64,000 nucleotides of DNA from Acidobacteriota bacterium (GCA_023410055.1 JAEYQK010000016.1:1-64000); one strand, 5' to 3'. Positions 43,764 to 52,848 are shown, numbered from the stretch's first letter. Made by a program: numbers and translations. Notes: generated by a model from the sequence alone, not told the origin.

Positions 43764-45566
43764 CTATTGCGCGGCGGTCGCCAGCGCAGGCCTGCGCATC
43801 AGTTCGACAATTTGCCGATAGAGCCGCGTGCGCAACTCGTGCCGCTCATTTGCCTGCGTCACATATCTGACTACAACATTGATTCCATGCTCCGTTGGCC
43901 GCATGTTGATCGCCGGCGCCGCCGAGAACGCCTGCACACCATAGCCATGCGTCGCGCGCTTCCATTCCTGCTCGGCCAATTCCGCACTCGCTTTTGTCTC
44001 TTCCGTTATCAAGCACTGTATCTCGGCCATAAGCGGGTAAGGATCACGATCCGGCAAGACAAGCACATTCAACTCATCCCAGAGCCACTGACCCTTTGTC
44101 GTGAAGTTGAAGTAGTGCCCCTCCATCGCGAAGCTATTGACGAAGGCCACCTTGCGTCCGGTCGGATGCCCTGCATCGCTCCAGTTGCCCGTCTCCATTA
44201 AAACCGTCCTCAATAGCCCGATCTCCAGCACTTCTCCACCGATGCCGTTGATCTCAACCCAATCCCCAACATGGAGACCGTTGCGGCCCATCAGCACGAA
44301 CCAGCCGAAGAACGAAACGATGAAGTCCTTGAGAGCTACCGTTAAGCCTGCACCAGCAAAAGCGATGATCGTCGAAAGCTGAGTTGGAGTCCCGAACAAC
44401 ACGATCAGACCGATGAGCACACCAATTGCCCGCAAGCTCACTCGCAAGGCTGTGCGCATGGTGGTCAACTGACGGCGGTCGAATGAAGCTTTCTTGAGTT
44501 GGCGGGCAATAATGATTTCAGCGACGATTACCGCAATCGTGATAACAAGGATCAAGATCACTGAGCGAAGTAACGCATGGAAAGTGGCCCACATCTGGCG
44601 GTTGGTAATCTCCGCCCATTGCCCATAGAGCTTCGACAGTTGCTTCTCGTCGGCAATACGTTTATCGAAGTCGCTCACTACGCGGCGCCAGTCAACATGG
44701 GCACGCACTGCGGCCAGGGCAGCGCCGCGCTGATCCCTACTCCCCGTGAGCACCGCTGAGCCAGTCGCTCCCGGCGTAATTGTTCTGCGTTCGTCCCGCA
44801 GTCGTAGGCTCAACCGTTGTTGTCTGGCGACTAGATCCGGCACTCTGCCATCGGCCTCTCGCTGGGCTTGCAGGAGTTGCGCCCGTGCCGTTCGGAGTGA
44901 CTGCCAGGTTCGAACCTGTGCTACCAAAAAAGCTGGCGGTTCGAACGAAGCCGGTTTCGACTCTGTCCCGGCGGTAGCCGTCGAGTGCTGAAGCGTTTTG
45001 TGTTCCTGGAACTTCGCCTGGACCGCGCTCTCGTTGTCGCCACCGGCGGCGATCAGGTCCTGATGAGCGTCCTCCAGCTCTTCATCGTGCAGACTGTTTT
45101 GAGCTTGTAGCAGTTCAAGCTGATCCCGCAGGATCTCGGACTGGGTCTTGTCAGCGCTGGCAAGAAGCTTCGTCAGTCGCGCAATCTCAGCTTCCTCACT
45201 GCTCGTCAGCTTCTCCAGTCCCTCGATCCTGGCAGTGATCTCCTTGGTCTCTGGAGTCTCCACCGGAGCTTGCAGATGCGCCTTTCGCAATGCCATTGCA
45301 TAGGCGAGGTCAACGTCGTGGTCGGCCTGCTTAATGGCCTCCAGCGCAAGTTGGTCTTCTTCCTGCGTTGTAGCAAAAGGACGCAAGTTGCGGGCCGTCA
45401 GCAGGGGCGATTCGTCAACGATCGGCACCTGTGCTGTCTGCTTAGCCTTCGCTCGCAATTTGGATATAGGATTCGCGGAATCTCGAGTCAGAAAAAATGC
45501 AGTGCAGGTGAGCAGCGTTAACAGCGAGAGAACAACCAATCCTACTGTTCTTGTTGTTCGTGCCAT
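43764..45566 (-). CDS. MscS-type mechanosensitive channel with long periplasmic coiled coil
   Basis: I use the ATG at 45566 (AAGGGA 9 bp upstream, then a signal/anchor helix TVGLVVLSLLTLLTCTAFFL); TTG at 45593 is an alternative. The product is ~600 aa. Residues about 60-270 are a coiled-coil, Glu/Gln-rich periplasmic region (ETKEITARIEGLEKLTSSEE), like a reduced MscK/YbdG. Membrane helices follow (VILILVITIAVIVAEIIIA, VLIGLIVLFGTPTQLSTII). The pore helix and beta domain complete it (GAGLTVALKDFIVSFFGWF, GDWVEINGIGGEVLEIGLL). It probably relieves osmotic downshock. Confidence 0.9.
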   Translation of the reverse strand: MARTTRTVGLVVLSLLTLLTCTAFFLTRDSANPISKLRAKAKQTAQVPIVDESPLLTARNLRPFATTQEEDQLALEAIKQADHDVDLAYAMALRKAHLQAPVETPETKEITARIEGLEKLTSSEEAEIARLTKLLASADKTQSEILRDQLELLQAQNSLHDEELEDAHQDLIAAGGDNESAVQAKFQEHKTLQHSTATAGTESKPASFEPPAFLVAQVRTWQSLRTARAQLLQAQREADGRVPDLVARQQRLSLRLRDERRTITPGATGSAVLTGSRDQRGAALAAVRAHVDWRRVVSDFDKRIADEKQLSKLYGQWAEITNRQMWATFHALLRSVILILVITIAVIVAEIIIARQLKKASFDRRQLTTMRTALRVSLRAIGVLIGLIVLFGTPTQLSTIIAFAGAGLTVALKDFIVSFFGWFVLMGRNGLHVGDWVEINGIGGEVLEIGLLRTVLMETGNWSDAGHPTGRKVAFVNSFAMEGHYFNFTTKGQWLWDELNVLVLPDRDPYPLMAEIQCLITEETKASAELAEQEWKRATHGYGVQAFSAAPAINMRPTEHGINVVVRYVTQANERHELRTRLYRQIVELMRRPALATAAQ

Positions 45567-45788
45567 CGCAGACAGTCCCTTCATCGGACGCAAAATACAG
45601 GCGATTTGAAGCGAAACCGATGATACATCGTCAGGAAGTGTCTGGTGGATTGCCTATTCAGTTATCAGTCAACGATTAGCACCTTCGCGCCTACATCCGT
45701 GCGCGCACGGTGGTGCCCATCCTAGTCACCAACGATGAAGCAGTTGCCCGCCGATGCAAACGGAACAGCTTCAATCTTCATCGCTTTT

Positions 45789-47063
45789 TCATCCTGCTAT
45801 CTTCTTGATCTCCTGCAGCAGTCGTTCGACTTCCTCACTAGTGTTGTAGTGCACGGCCCCCACTCGCAGCAGGCCTCCCTTGTCTTCGAGCTTGAGCCGC
45901 TCTGTCAGCGAGATTGCGTAGAAGTTGCCGTCCCAGACAAAAATGCCCGCATCACTCAGGCGAGTCGCGATTTCGGCGGGCGTGTGTCCCGCCAGCGTAA
46001 ACGACACCGTCGGAGTTCGCCGGTCGAGCCAGTCGAGATTCGTTATCCCATAGAACGTCAGCCCCGGAATCGCTAGCAGTCCGGAGATGAGTTGGGTCGA
46101 CAGTTCGCGCTCGTAACTCTGAACGGCTTTGTAGCCAGCAACTATCGCAGCACGACGTGTCTCGACCGTGGGATCGATTCGTTGCCCAAGTTCCGCCAGA
46201 TAAGAAATCGCGCCACAGAGTCCCGCCATCCCTTCATGGTTTTGCGTGCCGGTCTCCCAGCGGTCTGGCAAGTCTTCCGAAGCCGGCCTTACCTTGTAGG
46301 GTCGCAGCCGTTCCAGATGCGAGCGTTTGCCGTAAATCACACCTAAATGCGGTCCAAAGAACTTGTAAGTCGAGCAAGCCAGGAAATCGCAATCCAATGC
46401 TCGCACGTCAATCGGTCCATGTGGCGCATAGTGCACCGCGTCGACAAACACCATCGCGCCGTTCTCATGCGCGAGACTGATGATGCGTTCAAGATGGTTA
46501 ATCGTCCCTACTGAATTCGACGCGTACCCCACTGCGACCAACTTCGTCTTCCGCGTGATCTTGGTCGAAAGATCGTGCATGTTGAGGGTGCAGGTGTCGT
46601 CGTTGATATCCACCCAGCGGGTAGTGACACCTTTTTCAGCCAGCGCCAGCCACGGAGCAATGTTGGCGTCGTGATCGAGTGTGGTTACGACAACTTCATC
46701 GCCCGGAACCAACTCGCGCCCGATCGCCCGACTCAGCGCAAACGTCAGCGAAGTCATATTCTGGCCGAAGAAGACCTCATCATCGTCGCAGCCGAACATG
46801 TCGGCAATCGCCGAGTGTGCCGCAGCGATCGTCGCTTCCGTGCGGCGTGCCGTCTCGAAGGCGCCGTGGTGATTCGCATTCGATCGCACCAGGTAGTCGT
46901 TCATGGCATCGAGGACGCGCTGAGGGACCTGTGTGCCGCCGGGGCCGTCCAAAAAGACAACCGGCCGCCCATTGGATTCCAGCTTCAGCGCGGGAAACTG
47001 CTCTCGAATCCACGGAAGATTCTGTTTCAAGGTGCTCGGACTATTGCTTGTTGCGCTCGCCAT
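45789..47063 (-). CDS. Cysteine desulfurase-like class V aminotransferase
   Basis: A 424-aa PLP enzyme of the cysteine desulfurase-like group (TIGR01976). It shows the N-terminal substrate motif (FLDGPGGTQVPQRVLDAM), the PLP pocket (VVTTLDHDANIAPWLALAEK, VFVDAVHYAPHGPIDV) and the Schiff-base Lys (LACSTYKFFGPHLGVIYGKR). The mobile catalytic-Cys loop of SufS/IscS is not evident, so desulfurase activity is uncertain. It diverges from a cysteine desulfidase gene across 144 bp. Confidence 0.9.
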   Translation of the reverse strand: MASATSNSPSTLKQNLPWIREQFPALKLESNGRPVVFLDGPGGTQVPQRVLDAMNDYLVRSNANHHGAFETARRTEATIAAAHSAIADMFGCDDDEVFFGQNMTSLTFALSRAIGRELVPGDEVVVTTLDHDANIAPWLALAEKGVTTRWVDINDDTCTLNMHDLSTKITRKTKLVAVGYASNSVGTINHLERIISLAHENGAMVFVDAVHYAPHGPIDVRALDCDFLACSTYKFFGPHLGVIYGKRSHLERLRPYKVRPASEDLPDRWETGTQNHEGMAGLCGAISYLAELGQRIDPTVETRRAAIVAGYKAVQSYERELSTQLISGLLAIPGLTFYGITNLDWLDRRTPTVSFTLAGHTPAEIATRLSDAGIFVWDGNFYAISLTERLKLEDKGGLLRVGAVHYNTSEEVERLLQEIKKIAG

Positions 47064-47207
47064 GGGCGCCTCCTACATACAATGAAATCCCAATTATGAA
47101 AGTCGAGTCTATATGCTCCGCGTGATGAATGAAAAGAGACATCAAACGCCGAGAGATCACAGGTATACTCTAGGGTTTCGTCGCCGCATCGGCTCAAGGG
47201 TACCCGC

Positions 47208-48518
47208 ATGAATCTCGAACACCTGTTCCGTCACATCCTGAAACCGGCACTGGGTTGCACCGAACCGGTCGCCGTCGCACTCGCAACAGCCGCCGCAGTT
47301 CAGGCCATCAACGGGTGGACACCTGGTTCCAATTCCTTCTTCCAGATCAATGAATCTGATGTGCGCGAAATCGAGATCCGAGTCAGCCGCAACATCTTCA
47401 AGAACACCTTCGCCATCCTCATTCCCAACACCGACGGCCACAAAGGCATCCTGATGTCCGCCGCGCTGGGCGCGTTCTGCGACCCCCGCCGGGGCATGAA
47501 TCTCTTTGAGGACCTCACCCCCGCAATCATCGGCAGCGCCGAAAGGCTGGCCGATAGCGGCCGCATTAGAATCAGCATTGCCGAAGACGCCCCCTCCGAC
47601 GTTTACATCGATGTCGAGGCCCGGCTGAGCACAGGCTCAGGCTCTTGCACCATCGCCGAAGAGCACGATGCAATCGTACGGCTGAAGCAGAACGGGCGCG
47701 TCATCCACGGAGAAGCGAAGCTAGACGCGACCGCGCCCTTGCAACCCGACGTCGAAGAATTGAGAACACTGACGTTCCGGCAGATCATAGGCTTGCTCGA
47801 CCAACTACCGGATCCGGTGTACGAACTCCTACGCGCCACTATCGACAAAAACAACGAGGCCTGCCGAGTCGGGATGTCGCAGCCCATGGGCATCGGAACT
47901 GGCTACTTCGGCACCGGCGACGAAGACGGCGACGTCTCCACACACATGGCCAGCCTCACGGCCGCCGGCAGCGACGCCCGAATGTCGGGATACCCAGTTG
48001 AAATCATGACCTCGGCCGGATCCGGAAATCAGGGCATCGTTGCGACAATCCCGATCGTCGTGTACGCTAAGCGCCACGGCGTGGATGAAGGCCGAATGCT
48101 GCGTGCGCTCGCGCTTTCACATCTGGTCACGATGTACATCACGTCGTATGTCGGCTATCTCTCGGCGCTCTGCGGCGTCGCAATCAAAGCCGGAATCGGC
48201 GCAGCTTGCGGCGTTACCTGCGCCATGGGCGGCGATCCCGACGACGTCGAGCGTGCGGTAAAGATCATGGCCGCGACTCTCACGGGCATGATCTGCGATG
48301 GTGCAAAAGCCGGATGCGCGCTGAAAGTCAGCACAGCGGCTGACATGGCCTACCGTGCAGCGTCACTTGCGATGCGCCGAGCCGAAGTCCCAGACGACAA
48401 CGGCATCGTCGCGCCAACAGCCGAACAGACCATCGAGAACCTCGCCAAATTGAGCCGCTCCATGGGCGTCGTCGACGAGAAGATCATTGAGATCATGCTG
48501 GCCAAGATTGTGCACTAG
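47208..48518 (+). CDS. L-cysteine desulfidase family protein (CyuA/UPF0597)
   Basis: An Fe-S enzyme of the L-serine dehydratase alpha-like/CyuA family that breaks L-cysteine into pyruvate, ammonia and sulfide. The 436-aa product opens with the Cys-containing ILKPALGCTEPVAVALATAA. A Gly-rich core follows (MTSAGSGNQGIVATIPIVVY) and conserved Cys segments (GIGAACGVTCAMGGDPDDV, GMICDGAKAGCALKVST) that would hold the cluster. It diverges from the cysteine desulfurase-like gene. Confidence 0.92.
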   Translation: MNLEHLFRHILKPALGCTEPVAVALATAAAVQAINGWTPGSNSFFQINESDVREIEIRVSRNIFKNTFAILIPNTDGHKGILMSAALGAFCDPRRGMNLFEDLTPAIIGSAERLADSGRIRISIAEDAPSDVYIDVEARLSTGSGSCTIAEEHDAIVRLKQNGRVIHGEAKLDATAPLQPDVEELRTLTFRQIIGLLDQLPDPVYELLRATIDKNNEACRVGMSQPMGIGTGYFGTGDEDGDVSTHMASLTAAGSDARMSGYPVEIMTSAGSGNQGIVATIPIVVYAKRHGVDEGRMLRALALSHLVTMYITSYVGYLSALCGVAIKAGIGAACGVTCAMGGDPDDVERAVKIMAATLTGMICDGAKAGCALKVSTAADMAYRAASLAMRRAEVPDDNGIVAPTAEQTIENLAKLSRSMGVVDEKIIEIMLAKIVH

Positions 48519-48891
48519 CTTGGTGATTTCAAAGCAGAAACACCAGCGTCGTAGCGACTCAGCGTTTACCATATCGCCACCCGCCCCCCTCCCCCTACCT
48601 TGTCTGTGCGACTGACGCTCTAAAGGAGTTAGCTGTTCAGCTGACTGATTGGAGCTGTCAGTACTCAGCAGTTAGCGGTTAGCAGAGAGTTGTCAATGAG
48701 GTTACCGGGTTATAGGTGCTCGACTGTTGGATCTGGCCCACGTTAGCTTCGCGAACGTGAGTCACCGTTATCTTTATCTTTATCGAGGATAAGGCTGAAT
48801 TGCGGGATTGAAACATGACGCTGTGGAAATTTCTAGAAATGGAACAAGACCTACGTCTCCGTCTATGACGGCTAGAGTGGGAACCGAGGGA
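48519..48891. other. Intergenic region with repeat remnants
   Basis: 373 bp between convergent genes. It contains a C-rich run (48583-48597), CAGTACTCAGCAGTTAGCGG-type sequence at about 48658-48680 that recalls the emr spacer at 55665, and a palindromic repeat at 48737-48766. No gene is supported. Confidence 0.6.
48737..48766. repeat. CCCACGTT palindromic repeat, intergenic copy
   Basis: CCCACGTT-AGCTTCGCG-AACGTGAG then TCACC. The same element, with near-identical loop, occurs inside the thiolase coding region at 51815-51841. Confidence 0.75.
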
Positions 48892-49611
48892 CTACTGTTC
48901 GCGTATGCAGGTGTATCCCAAATGCATGTGCTTTTTGCCGGAATCCGCAGCCGTTTCAGGATCGAACATCGCCATATCACTTGAGGTTTTCGGCTCATCG
49001 AAGTGGGAAGGTTTTGCCTCTCGTGTGCCGAATACCTTATCGACTACAAAGCCGTCTCCGCAGTGTCCGTAGAGGACAAAGCCGCCGGTCAGCAGATAAC
49101 TTGCATAAGCCTGCCAAGGTTGCAGTTCCTTGCCTGCACTGGTCACGCGGAAAATGATGGGGTGCTCCCCATCGTAGTTGATGTCCATGTCGACCCGATA
49201 TTGGCGGATTAACTTGTCTGGCTTTGCTTGCGAATAGTCGGGAAAGGGTGGCTGCCGATCGCAAACACCAACAGGCTCGATTCGGTCGATGCCTTGGTAG
49301 GTATCAAGCGAGTAGTATCCAGTGGGAGAGAAATCAATCTGACCCGTTGATTTGACTCGGCATCCTCTGAGGATTTGTAGTTCACTTCCATTCGGCACCA
49401 ACTGGATTGACGCCTGTTCGCATTGCGGTTGGTCCAGCTTAAGTTCGAACCACTTGCGAACACCATCGTGGAAGATGAGTTTGCCTTCTAACGTTCGGAC
49501 CTCGGATGGAACACTCGGTCCTTCCTTGCTGGCTTTCGGGCACTGCTGCGCGAGGGCGGCGCTGCACGTCGCAAGAAGAACTGCCAACAGACAGCCTTTG
49601 AGGGTGTTCAT
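48892..49611 (-). CDS. Secreted hypothetical protein (239 aa)
   Basis: The start at 49611 opens a signal peptide (MNTLKGCLLAVLLATCSAALA, cut before QQC); a longer frame to 49653 has a charged leader. The mature part is beta-rich with several Cys (LQILRGCRVKSTG, VGVCDRQPPFPDYSQ, LYGHCGDGFVVDKVFGTRE). No family is recognised; similar secreted proteins of unknown function occur in soil Acidobacteria as far as I recall. It stands alone on the minus strand. Confidence 0.75.
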   Translation of the reverse strand: MNTLKGCLLAVLLATCSAALAQQCPKASKEGPSVPSEVRTLEGKLIFHDGVRKWFELKLDQPQCEQASIQLVPNGSELQILRGCRVKSTGQIDFSPTGYYSLDTYQGIDRIEPVGVCDRQPPFPDYSQAKPDKLIRQYRVDMDINYDGEHPIIFRVTSAGKELQPWQAYASYLLTGGFVLYGHCGDGFVVDKVFGTREAKPSHFDEPKTSSDMAMFDPETAADSGKKHMHLGYTCIREQ

Positions 49612-49646
49612 TGTGCTGAGTCTTCCTCCGTGTCGAGGTCGTCCGA

Positions 49647-49682
49647 CCCACATCTGCGAACGGTGCGCAGATGTGGGGCACC
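49647..49682. repeat. Palindromic repeat ending in GTGGGGCACC
   Basis: CCCACATCTGCG pairs perfectly with CGCAGATGTGGG around AACGGTG and is followed by GCACC. It shares the CCCAC...GTGGGGCACC frame with the element in the thiolase gene but has a different stem. It may terminate transcription of the Sel1 gene. Confidence 0.7.
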
Positions 49683-49691
49683 AGTCCTAAT

Positions 49692-50246
49692 TCACGTTCT
49701 TGAGGCTTCTTTCAAGTATTTCGAGTTGAGCAGGCGGCGAGCTTTCAAATGACCCTGTTTTTGCGCTTTGGACAACCATTTCTTGGCCAATGCGGCATTC
49801 TTCTGGAGACCATCCTCTCCGTAGGCGTAAGATCGTCCGAGATTGTATTGAGCTAGGTCGTCTCCCCTCTGCGCAGCTTTTCTCATCCAACGGGCACCTT
49901 CGGCAGAGTCTTTCTTGCCATTCCCTTCCAGCAATATTGCAGCAAGATTTGTTTGCGACTGAAGATGGCCCTTTAGTGCAGCTTGTCGATACAGTTGAAC
50001 AGCACGGCGACGGTTCTTGCGAAGACCGAGGCTCCCGTGATCATAGCTGAGCGCAAGATTAAAGATAGCGTCGGAGTTGCCGTTGCGCGCTGCTTTTGTG
50101 TACCAATATTTCGCCATCTTCGGGTCACACTTCACACCTTTTCCAATGTCAAAACAATAGCCGACGAATGTCTGGTATTCGGGCTTCCCGCGTTTGGCGG
50201 CCTCAAGTGCGTCTTCGAATGCTTCCTTCCATGTGTACGGCTTCAT
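49692..50246 (-). CDS. Sel1-repeat (TPR-like) protein
   Basis: 184 aa of consecutive Sel1 repeats of ~36 residues (AKYWYTKAARNGNSDAIFNL, AVQLYRQAALKGHLQSQTNL, GARWMRKAAQRGDDLAQYNL, AKKWLSKAQKQGHLKARRLL). It is a helical scaffold for protein-protein contacts. No signal peptide, so cytoplasmic. Its start overlaps the stop of the AlkD-like gene by 4 bp, which implies translational coupling; a functional link with that protein is possible. Confidence 0.88.
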   Translation of the reverse strand: MKPYTWKEAFEDALEAAKRGKPEYQTFVGYCFDIGKGVKCDPKMAKYWYTKAARNGNSDAIFNLALSYDHGSLGLRKNRRRAVQLYRQAALKGHLQSQTNLAAILLEGNGKKDSAEGARWMRKAAQRGDDLAQYNLGRSYAYGEDGLQKNAALAKKWLSKAQKQGHLKARRLLNSKYLKEASRT

Positions 50247-51034
50247 TTCTTCCTGAAGCGCTCCTTATTCTTCTTGTCCATCTTCTCAGTCGCGTATTGA
50301 TAGATCAGCCGCGGGGCGGTGTTCTTGTGCTTTAGCAGGAATGGCTCGATCTGCTCGGGATGGCGTTTCCAGGCGTCGCGCAGGAACCAGCCGACGCCCT
50401 GGTGGACGACGCGTTCGGTGTCGCTCATCAGCGGTTCGATCAGGCGGAGCATGGCTGAGTAGTTGTTCGTTTGGTCGAGCAGCGTGCGTTTGCTGTTCAT
50501 GGGAGTGCACAGCGAGACCGGCACGGTGCGGCGTTGGAACTTGTGAGACGAGTCGCGCCAAGCTTCGAGGTCTTTGAGCGTGACGATCTTGTTCAGGAGA
50601 TAGCGGCTGAGAGCGTCGCCAGAGAGAATGTCGCTGTGCGCCCAGTTGCGTATGCCAGTGCGGTACTCGCCAGCAACAGGCGCGATGAACCATTTCGCAA
50701 TGCGGTCGAGGTTCTCGCGGGCGTCGAACTCGGGCAGGTCGATCACGAACATTATGGCGAAAGAGGCTTCTTCGAACTTGCCGGTGGACATCAGGAGATC
50801 GCCGCATTTGAACATCTCGGCGGGGCCACCATCGCGCAACATGCTGGCCCAGCACTCGCGCTTCTCGGTCCAGTCGGGAAGTTTGTCGGTGAGCCCGTAG
50901 GAATCGTATCCCTCGGTGAAGTACTTCGCGTACTTCTTCGAGAGCTCGGGGTCTGCATTACGAACGCAATAGCCGCGAACTTCGTTGAAGACCTTGTGTG
51001 CGAGATCGGTGCGAGCAGCAGCTTGCTTTGCCAT
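50243..51034 (-). CDS. DNA alkylation repair (AlkD-like HEAT-repeat) protein
   Basis: A 263-aa HEAT-like helical solenoid related to AlkD DNA glycosylases, which remove N3- and N7-alkyl purines. Recognisable parts are MSTGKFEEASFAIMFVI, NWAHSDILSGDALSRYLLNK, SSHKFQRRTVPVSLCTPM and VVHQGVGWFLRDAWKRHPEQ. The Trp/Asp residues of the AlkD catalytic cleft appear present (NWAHSD). It ends in a basic tail. It overlaps the downstream Sel1 gene by 4 bp. Confidence 0.82.
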   Translation of the reverse strand: MAKQAAARTDLAHKVFNEVRGYCVRNADPELSKKYAKYFTEGYDSYGLTDKLPDWTEKRECWASMLRDGGPAEMFKCGDLLMSTGKFEEASFAIMFVIDLPEFDARENLDRIAKWFIAPVAGEYRTGIRNWAHSDILSGDALSRYLLNKIVTLKDLEAWRDSSHKFQRRTVPVSLCTPMNSKRTLLDQTNNYSAMLRLIEPLMSDTERVVHQGVGWFLRDAWKRHPEQIEPFLLKHKNTAPRLIYQYATEKMDKKNKERFRKK

Positions 51035-51060
51035 GGAAGGGAATTGTATACGAAGCGGTG

Positions 51061-51240
51061 TGGGGGTGCTAGAAATAGCGGACGAGGCACAGCCTCGTCC
51101 CTACACTGTGTGGGCGGGTGCCGCATGACCGCAGGTGGGACGGTGCGATGTGCAGCGCGGGCAAGATGCCCGCACGACAGCCGGCGGGACGCCAGCGCTC
51201 CAACGGCAGAGCAGGCAACGAGGGTGCCGGCGCTGCGATG
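51061..51240. repeat. Mosaic REP-like repeat block downstream of thiolase gene
   Basis: It begins with AGCGGACGAGGCACAGCCTC (palindromic). It then has GGGCAAGATGCCCGC and CAGCCGGCGGGACGCCAGCG through GGTGCCGGCGCT. The second half matches the 147-bp units at 52532-52848 (GGCAAGATG...CAGCCGGCGGGGCGCCAGCG). The thiolase gene is thus flanked on both sides by related repeats. Confidence 0.75.
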
Positions 51241-51244
51241 AGCT

Positions 51245-52507
51245 TCAGATTCGCTCCAGCAGCATCGCCATTCCCTGACCAACGCCGACGCACATGGTAG
51301 CGAGGGCATAGCGTGATCCGGTGCGATGAAGTTGACGCGCGGCGGTGAGGACGAGGCGCGCGCCGCTCATACCGAGGGGATGTCCAAGGGCGATTGCGCC
51401 GCCATTCGGATTGACCTTTTCACTCTCGTCGGGAAGGCCTAGTTCACGCATGACGGCGAGTGCCTGAGCGGCGAAGGCTTCGTTGAGTTCGATCCAGTCG
51501 ATGTCGTTGAGGGAGAGATTCAAGCGCGCGAGCAGTTTGCGCACGGCGTAGATTGGTCCGATGCCCATGATGCGCGGCTCGACTCCGGCAGTGGCGGAAC
51601 CGACTATGCGCGCGATCGGAGCCAGACCGAATTTTGCGGCGGTGGATTCTGAGGCGACGAACATCGCGCAGGCTCCGTCGTTGATGCCGGATGAATTGCC
51701 TGCCGTGACCGTCCCGTTCTTGCGAAAGGGAGTGGGAAGCTTCGCTAGAGCTTCGAGAGTTGTTGTGGGGCGCGGATGTTCGTCGGAGGAGATGATGGTG
51801 GGTGTATGGGAAGTCCCCACGTTAGCTCCGCGAACGTGGGGCACCGTGGCGTGGGGCACCGTGTTGTAAGACACGGGGATATGAATCGGAGCGATTTCTT
51901 CGGCGAAGAAGCCCGCTTTCTTCGCGCCTTCGGCTCGGCATTGGGAGCGAATGGCAAAGAGGTCTTGCGACTTGCGATCAATGCCGTATTGCTCGGCGAC
52001 GTTCTCGGCGGTCTCGCCCATCGAGTCGGTTCCGAAACGCGCCTGCATCTCGGGATTTATGAAACGCCAGCCCAACGTGGAATCGTAAATTTCGGCAGTG
52101 CGCGAGAACGCTGACGTTGCTTTGGGCATGACCAGCGGAGCACGGCTCATGCTCTCGACTCCTCCGGCGATGGCAAGAGAGATTTCTCCGGCGACTATCG
52201 CGCGCGCGGCGGAGGCGACGGCTTCCATGCCGGAGGCGCAGAGTCGATTGACGGTCACGCCGGGAACGCTGGCTGGAATTCCGGCGAGAAGACTGGCCAT
52301 GCGCGCGACATTGCGATTGTCCTCGCCAGCCTGGTTGGTACAGCCGAGGATGACTTCGTCGAGGGACTCCCAGTCGGCGTTGGCGAAGCGTTCACGCAAA
52401 ACGCGGATTGGGTGTGCGGCGAGGTCGTCGGTGCGTACGGCTGATAACGCGCCGCCGTAGCGGCCGATGGGGGTGCGGAGTCCTTGGCAGATGAAGGCGG
52501 ACGGCAT
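51245..52507 (-). CDS. Acetyl-CoA C-acyltransferase (thiolase)
   Basis: Catalyses thiolytic cleavage or condensation of acyl-CoA (fatty-acid or aromatic breakdown). The start at 52507 gives the standard N-terminus (MPSAFICQGLRTPIGRYGG), 420 aa; a longer frame to 52633 runs into repeats. Catalytic Cys90 (VNRLCASGMEAV), GHP motif (GGAIALGHPLGMSGAR) and second Cys (ALATMCVGVGQGMA) are present. Near residues 212-235 (TVPHATVPHVRGANVGTSHT) the sequence does not resemble thiolases; it is encoded by a palindromic intergenic-type repeat. The enzyme is close to PcaF/FadA types. Confidence 0.92.
   Translation of the reverse strand: MPSAFICQGLRTPIGRYGGALSAVRTDDLAAHPIRVLRERFANADWESLDEVILGCTNQAGEDNRNVARMASLLAGIPASVPGVTVNRLCASGMEAVASAARAIVAGEISLAIAGGVESMSRAPLVMPKATSAFSRTAEIYDSTLGWRFINPEMQARFGTDSMGETAENVAEQYGIDRKSQDLFAIRSQCRAEGAKKAGFFAEEIAPIHIPVSYNTVPHATVPHVRGANVGTSHTPTIISSDEHPRPTTTLEALAKLPTPFRKNGTVTAGNSSGINDGACAMFVASESTAAKFGLAPIARIVGSATAGVEPRIMGIGPIYAVRKLLARLNLSLNDIDWIELNEAFAAQALAVMRELGLPDESEKVNPNGGAIALGHPLGMSGARLVLTAARQLHRTGSRYALATMCVGVGQGMAMLLERI
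51815..51841. repeat. CCCCACGTT palindrome inside the thiolase coding region
   Basis: CCCCACGTT pairs perfectly with AACGTGGGG around AGCTCCGCG, then GCACC. It is in frame and encodes part of PHVRGANVGTSH. A near-identical copy is intergenic at 48737. Confidence 0.9.
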
Positions 52508-52531
52508 CAAGGGAAGGTTAGATGCGGGTTT

Positions 52532-52848
52532 GCCGGACTGGAGTCCGGCGCTACGGGGCGGATGCGTCGGGAAATCGGGCGAGGGCAAGATGTCCTGGCG
52601 ACAGCCGGCGGGGCGCCAGCGCTCCAAAGGCATAAGCGGGCAGGCGTGGGCGCCGGCGCTACCTTATGTATAGGAAACGCCGGACTGGAGTCCGGCGCTA
52701 CGGGGCGGATGCGCCGGGAAATCGGGCGAGGGCAAGATGCCCTCGCGACAGCCGGCGGGGCGCCAGCGCTCCAAAGGCATAAGCGGGCAGGCGTGGGCGC
52801 CGGCGCTACCTTATGTATAGGAAACGCCGGACTGGAGTCCGGCGCTAC
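52532..52848. repeat. Tandem 147-bp REP-containing repeat (two full copies plus 23 bp)
   Basis: Units begin with GCCGGACTGGAGTCCGGCGC at 52532, 52679 and 52826. The first two differ only in a few bases (GCGTCGGG/GCGCCGGG, TGTCCTGG/TGCCCTCG). Each unit contains the CCGGACTGGAGTCCGG palindrome, GGGCAAGATG, CAGCCGGCGGGGCGCCAGCG and GGGCGCCGGCGCTACC. It fills the spacer between the thiolase and TlpA-like genes. Confidence 0.95.

Noticed and set aside
52532..52848. Possible CRISPR array
   Set aside because: The repeats are 147 bp, directly abutting without unique spacers, and no cas genes are near.
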